Source of the DNA: Gp6-AA40 sp035263125
GTDB lineage: Bacteria > Acidobacteriota > Vicinamibacteria > Vicinamibacterales > UBA2999
Length of the DNA stretch: 64,000 nucleotides
Direction of reading: 5' to 3'
Assembly: GCA_035263125.1 (NCBI GenBank)
Contig: DATFRP010000100.1
Coordinates: 1 to 64,000 of the forward strand
The notes under the pieces are model-generated. The model was not told the DNA's origin. It ran no database searches and saw nothing but the letters and a program-made list of their open reading frames with translations. Made by a program: the position numbers and the translations under genes. This document shows, one piece after another, positions 59,410 to 64,000 of this stretch. Positions within the stretch are counted from its first letter, which is position 1. Every line of letters begins with the position of its first letter.

Positions 59410-61718
59410 GCACCCGCCGCGAATTTCTCCAGCAGTCAGGCTTCCTCGTCGTCGGGCTCAGCGTTGCCGGCATGCCCGAGCTGTCGCTCGACGCGCAGGG
59501 GCTTGGTGCGGGCCCGTATCCCGACGTCGACTTCAGACAGCTCGATTCGTGGATCGTGATCCGGCAGGACAACACCGCCACGTTCTACGTCGGCAAGACT
59601 GATCTCGGTCAGGGTACCGGCACCGCCTTCCGTCAGGTGATGTCCGACGAGCTCGACTTCCCGTACGACAAAACGTCCTGCGTCATGGGAAGCACCGATG
59701 TCACGGTCGATCAGGGCGGGTCAGGCGGCTCGGATGCGCTGCAGACCGATGGCTATCCGATGCGCCGCGTCGCCGCAGAAGCGCGTCGTGTGCTGCTCGA
59801 GATGGCGTCCACGCGATTCGGTGTGCCGGTGACGGCGCTGGTCGTGGCCGACGGCGTCGTCTCGGTTGCCGCCGATCCATCGAAGAAGGTGACGTACGGC
59901 GAGCTGATCGGCGGACGCAAGTTCAACGTCACGCTGACCGGCAACAACATCAACGCCACCACCGGCGTTGCGAAGCTCAAAGACGTGCAGCAGATGAAGA
60001 TGGTGGGGAAGTCGCTGCCACGCTACGACATCCCCGCGAAAGTCGATGGCTCGCTGAAGTGGGCGGTCGACGTCAAGGTGCCCGGCATGCTGCACGCGCG
60101 GAACGTGAAGCCGCCGTATGCCGGCGCGAAGCTCGTGAGCATCGACGAATCATCGGTGAACAAGCTTCCCGGTTTCGTGAAGGTGGTCACCAAGGGCAAC
60201 TACCTCGCCGTCGTCTGTCAGCGTGAAGAGCAGGCGATCACCGCCGCACGCGCGCTCAAAGTGAACTGGCAGAAACCGGCGACGGCGCCGTTTCCGACGT
60301 CCGAGAACCTGTTCTCGTACATGCGCGGCGCGATGCCGACGTCGAGCAGTCCTGCGAATGTGGTCGGCAATCCCGACACGGCGATCAAAGGTGCCACCAA
60401 GGTCGTCGAAGCCGAGTACGAGGTCCCGTTCCAGGGACACGTGGCGATCGGTCCGGCCCATGCGATGGCCGATCCTTCGAACGATCAACTGACGATCTAC
60501 TCGAACGACATGAAGTCGTACGGGTTGCGCGACGGCGTTGCCGAGTTCCTGAAGATGCCGCGTGATCGCGTGCGCGTGGTCTGGATGGAAGGCCCGCAGG
60601 CCTACGGTCGCACGGCGGCAGACGACGCCGGGTTCGAGGCGGCATTCCTGGCGAAGGAGCTGGGCAAGCCCGTTCGCATTCAATGGATGCGCAACGAGGA
60701 GACCGCCTGGGATACCAAGGGCCCGGCGTTTCTCGTGAAGACGCGCGGCGCTCTCGACGCGCAGGGCAACCTCGTGTCGTTCGAGTACGACGCGCGGTCG
60801 GCCGACTTCAATCACCTCGGCTACAACGAGCACGACACCGTGCTCATCTCACAGCTGATGGGCAATCGGCCGGCGATGCCCAATGCCGGCAGCGCGGCGA
60901 GACCCGAGGAGATGTACGCCATTCCGAACCGGCGTACGGCGCTCCAGGTGGTGAGTCTGCCGCTCATCTGGGAGACGCCGCTTCGCACCGGCAACCTTCG
61001 CGATCCAAACGGGCCGCAGTCGGCGTTTGCGTCTGAGTCGTTCATCGACGAGCTCGCCGCAGCGGCGAAGGCCGATCCGGTCCAATTCCGTCTGAAGCTG
61101 CTGACCCAGGGCGCTGGTGACGATAGCGCATTCAAACGGGCGCGATCGATTGCGGTGATCAAGGCTGCCGCAGACGCTTTCAAGTGGGACACGCGTCCCT
61201 CGCCGAGGCCGGTCGGGAGCGGCGAGATTCTCACCGGCCGCGGCATCGCGTACGCGATCCGCAGCCAGACGATCGTTGCCGAGATCGCCGAAGTGGAAGT
61301 GAATCGGCGCACCGGCCGCGTGTGGGTCAAACGCATCGTCTGTGCGCACGACTGCGGGCTGGTGATCAACCCGGAAGCGCTGCGGCGCACGATCGAAGGC
61401 GGGGCGCTGCACTCGGTGAGTCGCGCGCTCTACGAGGAAGTGCAGTTCGACGGCGAGAAAGTGACGAGCGTCGACTGGACCAGCTATCCCACGCTCACCC
61501 ACAACGACGTGCCCGAGGCGATCGACGTCGTCATCGTGAACGGCGACCCCAACCCGAATCGGCCCGACCTGCCGCATTACGGGGCGGGCGAGACGATCTG
61601 CAAGCCGATGATGGCGGCGATCGCGAATGCGATTTTCGATGCGACCGGTGTGCGGCTTCGCCGCCTGCCGTTCCGCAACGCCCGCGTGCTTGCCGCGTTG
61701 AAGGCGGCACAAGTCTAG
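59406..61718 (+). CDS. Isoquinoline 1-oxidoreductase-like molybdopterin subunit (second pair)
   Basis: The 770-residue protein has a Tat-like N-terminus (STRREFLQQSGFLVVGLSVAG). The molybdopterin domain shows RQDNTATFYVGKTDLGQG, YGRTAADDAGFEAAFLA, ASESFIDELAAAAKADPVQFRL and, near the end, HYGAGETICKPMMAAIANAI with the catalytic glutamate. It is the IorB type, acting in the periplasm on aldehydes or N-heterocycles. A c-type cytochrome domain protein is encoded about 1 kb downstream (62780) and could accept electrons, as in related aldehyde dehydrogenases; this is inference. Confidence 0.93.
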   Translation: MSTRREFLQQSGFLVVGLSVAGMPELSLDAQGLGAGPYPDVDFRQLDSWIVIRQDNTATFYVGKTDLGQGTGTAFRQVMSDELDFPYDKTSCVMGSTDVTVDQGGSGGSDALQTDGYPMRRVAAEARRVLLEMASTRFGVPVTALVVADGVVSVAADPSKKVTYGELIGGRKFNVTLTGNNINATTGVAKLKDVQQMKMVGKSLPRYDIPAKVDGSLKWAVDVKVPGMLHARNVKPPYAGAKLVSIDESSVNKLPGFVKVVTKGNYLAVVCQREEQAITAARALKVNWQKPATAPFPTSENLFSYMRGAMPTSSSPANVVGNPDTAIKGATKVVEAEYEVPFQGHVAIGPAHAMADPSNDQLTIYSNDMKSYGLRDGVAEFLKMPRDRVRVVWMEGPQAYGRTAADDAGFEAAFLAKELGKPVRIQWMRNEETAWDTKGPAFLVKTRGALDAQGNLVSFEYDARSADFNHLGYNEHDTVLISQLMGNRPAMPNAGSAARPEEMYAIPNRRTALQVVSLPLIWETPLRTGNLRDPNGPQSAFASESFIDELAAAAKADPVQFRLKLLTQGAGDDSAFKRARSIAVIKAAADAFKWDTRPSPRPVGSGEILTGRGIAYAIRSQTIVAEIAEVEVNRRTGRVWVKRIVCAHDCGLVINPEALRRTIEGGALHSVSRALYEEVQFDGEKVTSVDWTSYPTLTHNDVPEAIDVVIVNGDPNPNRPDLPHYGAGETICKPMMAAIANAIFDATGVRLRRLPFRNARVLAALKAAQV

Positions 61719-61730
61719 GCGCACGTTCAG

Positions 61731-61967
61731 ATGTCGAATGTGAAGCCGCCGCCGACTGCTTTCATCGTCGCTGGTCTCGTGCTGCTCGTGATGCCGCTGC
61801 TCATTGCATTGGGCATCGGTGTGCTTGGTCTTGTCGCGGGCATGCCCGACAGCGACCCGCGAGTCAGCCGCGTCATGTTGACCGGCTTCCTCGTGTGGAT
61901 CGTGCTGGTCGTGCTCGCGGTCGCTGTCTTCCTCACGAAACTGCTTCGACGCCAGACCCGCTCCTAG
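61731..61967 (+). CDS. Small two-helix membrane protein
   Basis: The 78-residue protein has two hydrophobic helices (about 10-36 and 47-70; FIVAGLVLLVMPLLIALGIG, MLTGFLVWIVLVVLAVAVFL) joined by a short polar loop and a basic C-terminal end (RRQTRS). No family is recognised. It begins 12 bases after the molybdoenzyme gene and may be co-transcribed, perhaps as a membrane anchor. It is short, but codon composition and hydrophobic pattern support it. Confidence 0.65.
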   Translation: MSNVKPPPTAFIVAGLVLLVMPLLIALGIGVLGLVAGMPDSDPRVSRVMLTGFLVWIVLVVLAVAVFLTKLLRRQTRS

Positions 61968-62138
61968 CGGGCATCGGGGAGTGTGCGCCAGTGGGACGCC
62001 CTCGTCCCGGGCGTGGACAAGCCACGCGCACGCACTCGCATATCAAACACCTGCCAAAGCGACGCGAGATTCGAGGAAATTGCGCCGTTTCACGCCGTTC
62101 CTCTCGATGGCATGGGCAATGCTAGGCAGCACACAGTC

Positions 62139-62645
62139 ATGCACTCTCGCCCCGAGTCGATGCTGGCGGCCACCTACCGGGACTGCTACGTTCGTCTGCG
62201 GACGACCGCGTCGCGATACGTGCATTGGCAGGACGCCGACGACATGGTGCAGGATGCATTCGTGCGGGCGCTGCAAAGCGAACGCGGCTTCCGCCGCGAT
62301 GCGTCGCCCGCGACGTGGCTGCATCGCATCCTGGTCAATACCTGCCACGACGAGCGGCGCCGTGGACAGCGTCGTCAGCGAATCGCGGCGGCCGTCAGTT
62401 CAGCGGCGCCAAGTCTCACGGAGCGGCCGCGACCGGTCGAGCGGCTCGGCGCGCGCGCTGCGTTCGGGGGGCTGTCGCCCGACGACCGCACGATCTGCCT
62501 GCTGTACGACGTGCTCGGATACACGCATCGGGAGATTGCCGCGGCACTGCGCATTCCGGTGGGAACGTCGAAGAGCCGACTGTCGGTCGCGCGACGTCGC
62601 TTGTCACGGAAGTTCGACGCAACGCTTCCGCAGAAATCCAATTAG
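62139..62645 (+). CDS. ECF-type RNA polymerase sigma factor
   Basis: The frame is open from 61983, but the region before 62139 lacks protein character, and the ATG at 62139 gives 168 residues that begin just before sigma region 2. Region 2 is YRDCYVRLRTTASRYVHWQDADDMVQDAFVRA and region 4 is LLYDVLGYTHREIAAALRIPVGTSKSRL, the ECF layout. No anti-sigma factor with a membrane helix follows directly. The gene is followed by a REP-like hairpin and then the cytochrome domain gene, which it might control. Confidence 0.9.
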   Translation: MHSRPESMLAATYRDCYVRLRTTASRYVHWQDADDMVQDAFVRALQSERGFRRDASPATWLHRILVNTCHDERRRGQRRQRIAAAVSSAAPSLTERPRPVERLGARAAFGGLSPDDRTICLLYDVLGYTHREIAAALRIPVGTSKSRLSVARRRLSRKFDATLPQKSN

Positions 62646-62662
62646 CGCGTTTGCGATTTGGT

Positions 62663-62712
62663 GTAGAGCGGGGGCTTCAGCCCCGCCGGCAATCAACGCG
62701 GCTGCGCTCTAC
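62663..62712. repeat. REP-like compound palindrome (GTAGAGCG family)
   Basis: GTAGAGCG (62663-62670) and CGCTCTAC (62705-62712) flank GGGGCTTCAGCCCC. It is the closest relative of the element at 4398-4455 and lies between the sigma factor and cytochrome genes. Confidence 0.82.
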
Positions 62713-62779
62713 GGCGAACTCCACCTGGCACGTCCCCCCCTGATTAGGTGAGAGCGAACCGTACCAAGAGGTGAGTAGG

Positions 62780-63634
62780 ATGAGACGAATGTCGAGAGCG
62801 TCGATGCTGGTTGTGGGTGTCGCCTGGGCGTCTTTCACACTGCCGGTCGTCGCTGACAGCGGACGCGCCGTCGATGATCGATCGGTGACTCCAGCGCCGG
62901 CAAGCGATCTGATGCCGGTAGCGCAACAGAACGCGCTGGTGCAGAAGCATTGCGTCGGGTGCCACAAAGGTGCCGCGCCAGCAGGCGCCCTGTCGTTCGA
63001 AGCGTTCGACGCCGCCCGCCCCGATCCGAGCGTTGCTGGCATGATGCTCGTCAAGATCACCGCCGATGGCGCGATGGGTGCCGCGGGGGTGCCCAAGCCT
63101 GATGCTCCGACAATGGACGCGTTCATCGGCGCGTTGTCGACGGCTGCGGCCAGCGCGCCGTCGGGTCCGGGCGTGTGGTCGGTCACGCTCGCGGAAGAGC
63201 CGAAGCGAGGGCACGATCTCGTGACCGCGCGCATCACGCAGGAGATCCCGCTGCCGGCCGGGAAGCGGCAGTTCGCCGTGTATCAATTGACGCTGACGTG
63301 CAGCGGCGCGACGCGTCGTGGTGAGATGCAGCTGGCGACGTTCGCAAAGGCAGGTGCGGATGCGCCGATGACGATCCGCGCAATGTCGGCGCGGGCCGAC
63401 GGGGCCGTGCCGTTCACCTATGCTCTGGACGGCGGCGCCCCGCAGTCCGCTACCTTGCGAGCCACGCAGGAGCATTCCGGAACCGCGCAGGATACGATGC
63501 TGCTGCCGTCACGAATACTGGCGGTCAGCGGTCTCTATCTCAAGGAGAACGTCTCGTTCGCATTCACGGGATTGAGTCCGACCGTGCGACAGGTGTTCGC
63601 CACCTGCTTCACCGCGCCTCAGGCGAACCCATAG
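62780..63634 (+). CDS. Exported c-type cytochrome domain protein
   Basis: The 284-residue protein has a signal peptide (ASMLVVGVAWASFTLPVVA) and one haem c site, HCVGCHKG, near residue 58, in a short cytochrome-like region (VAQQNALVQKH before it). The remaining 180 residues are beta-rich and of unknown family (QFAVYQLTLTCSGATRRGEMQLA). The site resembles the haem domain of planctomycete-type cytochromes such as the one at 10009-12513. It may be an electron acceptor for the molybdoenzyme encoded upstream; no direct evidence. Its end overlaps the convergent citrate synthase gene by 26 bases. GTG at 62771 is an alternative start. Confidence 0.8.
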   Translation: MRRMSRASMLVVGVAWASFTLPVVADSGRAVDDRSVTPAPASDLMPVAQQNALVQKHCVGCHKGAAPAGALSFEAFDAARPDPSVAGMMLVKITADGAMGAAGVPKPDAPTMDAFIGALSTAAASAPSGPGVWSVTLAEEPKRGHDLVTARITQEIPLPAGKRQFAVYQLTLTCSGATRRGEMQLATFAKAGADAPMTIRAMSARADGAVPFTYALDGGAPQSATLRATQEHSGTAQDTMLLPSRILAVSGLYLKENVSFAFTGLSPTVRQVFATCFTAPQANP

Positions 63635-64000
63635 CAGACATCACGCGCTCGACCGCGCCATCCTCAATGCTCTCGGTTCGATCAGGCAGCGGAATCCACC
63701 GTCGATCGCGTGGGCCCGCGTACTCAGACTGCGGACGGATGATGCGGTTCGCGCGGCGCTGCTCGAATGCGTGCGCAATCCATCCACTGACCCTGCTGAT
63801 CGCAAACGTCGGCGTGAACAGTGCGGTGTCGAATCCGAGGCCGTGGAGCAGAAGCGCGGTGTAGAACTCGACGTTGGTCTGCAACCGTCGTCCGGGTTTG
63901 TACTCGTCGAGTAACCGGATCGCGGTCGCCTCGACCGCACGCGCCAGGCGGTAGAGCGACATGTCGCCGGCGCGCGTGAACATCCGCTCTGCCGCTGCAG
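63609..64000 (-). CDS. Citrate synthase, C-terminal part (5' end outside window)
   Basis: The open frame to the right edge (130 codons; residues before the first ATG read AAAER in the same frame) is the C-terminal third of a citrate synthase: RRLQTNVEFYTALLLHGLGF, TPTFAISRVSGWIAH and RIIRPQSEYAGPRDRRW. These are the conserved active-site aspartate/arginine-bearing region and the carboxy-terminal tail. Citrate synthase condenses acetyl-CoA with oxaloacetate at the entry to the tricarboxylic acid cycle; methylcitrate synthase is the close alternative. The gene ends in a 26-base convergent overlap with the cytochrome gene. Confidence 0.92.
   Translation of the reverse strand, partial: AAAERMFTRAGDMSLYRLARAVEATAIRLLDEYKPGRRLQTNVEFYTALLLHGLGFDTALFTPTFAISRVSGWIAHAFEQRRANRIIRPQSEYAGPRDRRWIPLPDRTESIEDGAVERVMSAMGSPEAR

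Overview
The window is a contiguous piece of a high-GC chromosome. Its gene content points to the Acidobacteriota, most likely the Vicinamibacteria branch. The pointers are large TonB-dependent receptors with an N-terminal carboxypeptidase-regulatory-like domain, a cytochrome-type DUF1592 protein paired with a DUF1552 protein, winged-helix/TPR regulators, CRTAC1-like repeat proteins and two isoquinoline-oxidoreductase-like molybdoenzymes. This placement rests on family knowledge; no rRNA or tRNA gene was seen that would confirm it.

Layout. 1-4367: nitrate assimilation (3' end of nasA, nirB, nirD, and a GAF-ANTAR protein likely to control the pathway). 4468-8639: a putative secreted zincin, a winged-helix/TPR regulator, and an ankyrin protein that ends a three-gene operon with DUF1592 and DUF1552 genes (8649-12513). 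12613-19255: Tat-exported Gfo/Idh/MocA protein, SnoaL-like protein, DUF169, PabC-like aminotransferase IV, an OmpR-type two-component pair, MOSC protein and a methyltransferase. 19531-21563: ABC-2 exporter. 21923-28871: BtuB-like receptor, small unknown protein, MltB-like transglycosylase and the first molybdoenzyme pair. 29340-43360: three tandem large TonB receptors, then a CRTAC1-like lipoprotein and a TPR protein. 43701-49761: amtB, a HemD-like protein, a small unknown, PhzF, ABC-F and an arginase-family protein. 49819-53540: HlyD/ATPase/permease/TetR drug-efflux-type operon. 53616-58634: metzincin, esterase, GNAT, a two-gene type II restriction-modification pair, and two small genes. 58909-61967: second molybdoenzyme pair and a small membrane protein. 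62139-64000: ECF sigma factor, a c-type cytochrome domain protein and the 3' end of citrate synthase.

The gene content is mostly of recognisable families. What the genes do not explain is the intergenic DNA. Many gaps carry arrays of short repeats in one orientation, followed by the same units inverted. Several unrelated unit sequences share this architecture: a CAGGAAT heptamer family, an ATCTCCGTG family, an ACGGAG family, an 18-bp minisatellite and a GTCGGTGCGA array. There are also REP-like hairpins, some of which are translated as the end or middle of a protein (nirB, CRTAC1), and one 199-bp MITE-like palindromic element beside the restriction-modification genes. Some of these look like terminators (two have a GC stem plus T-run, another exactly spans convergent stop codons); others could be regulatory or mobile. 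They are the main candidates for something undescribed here.
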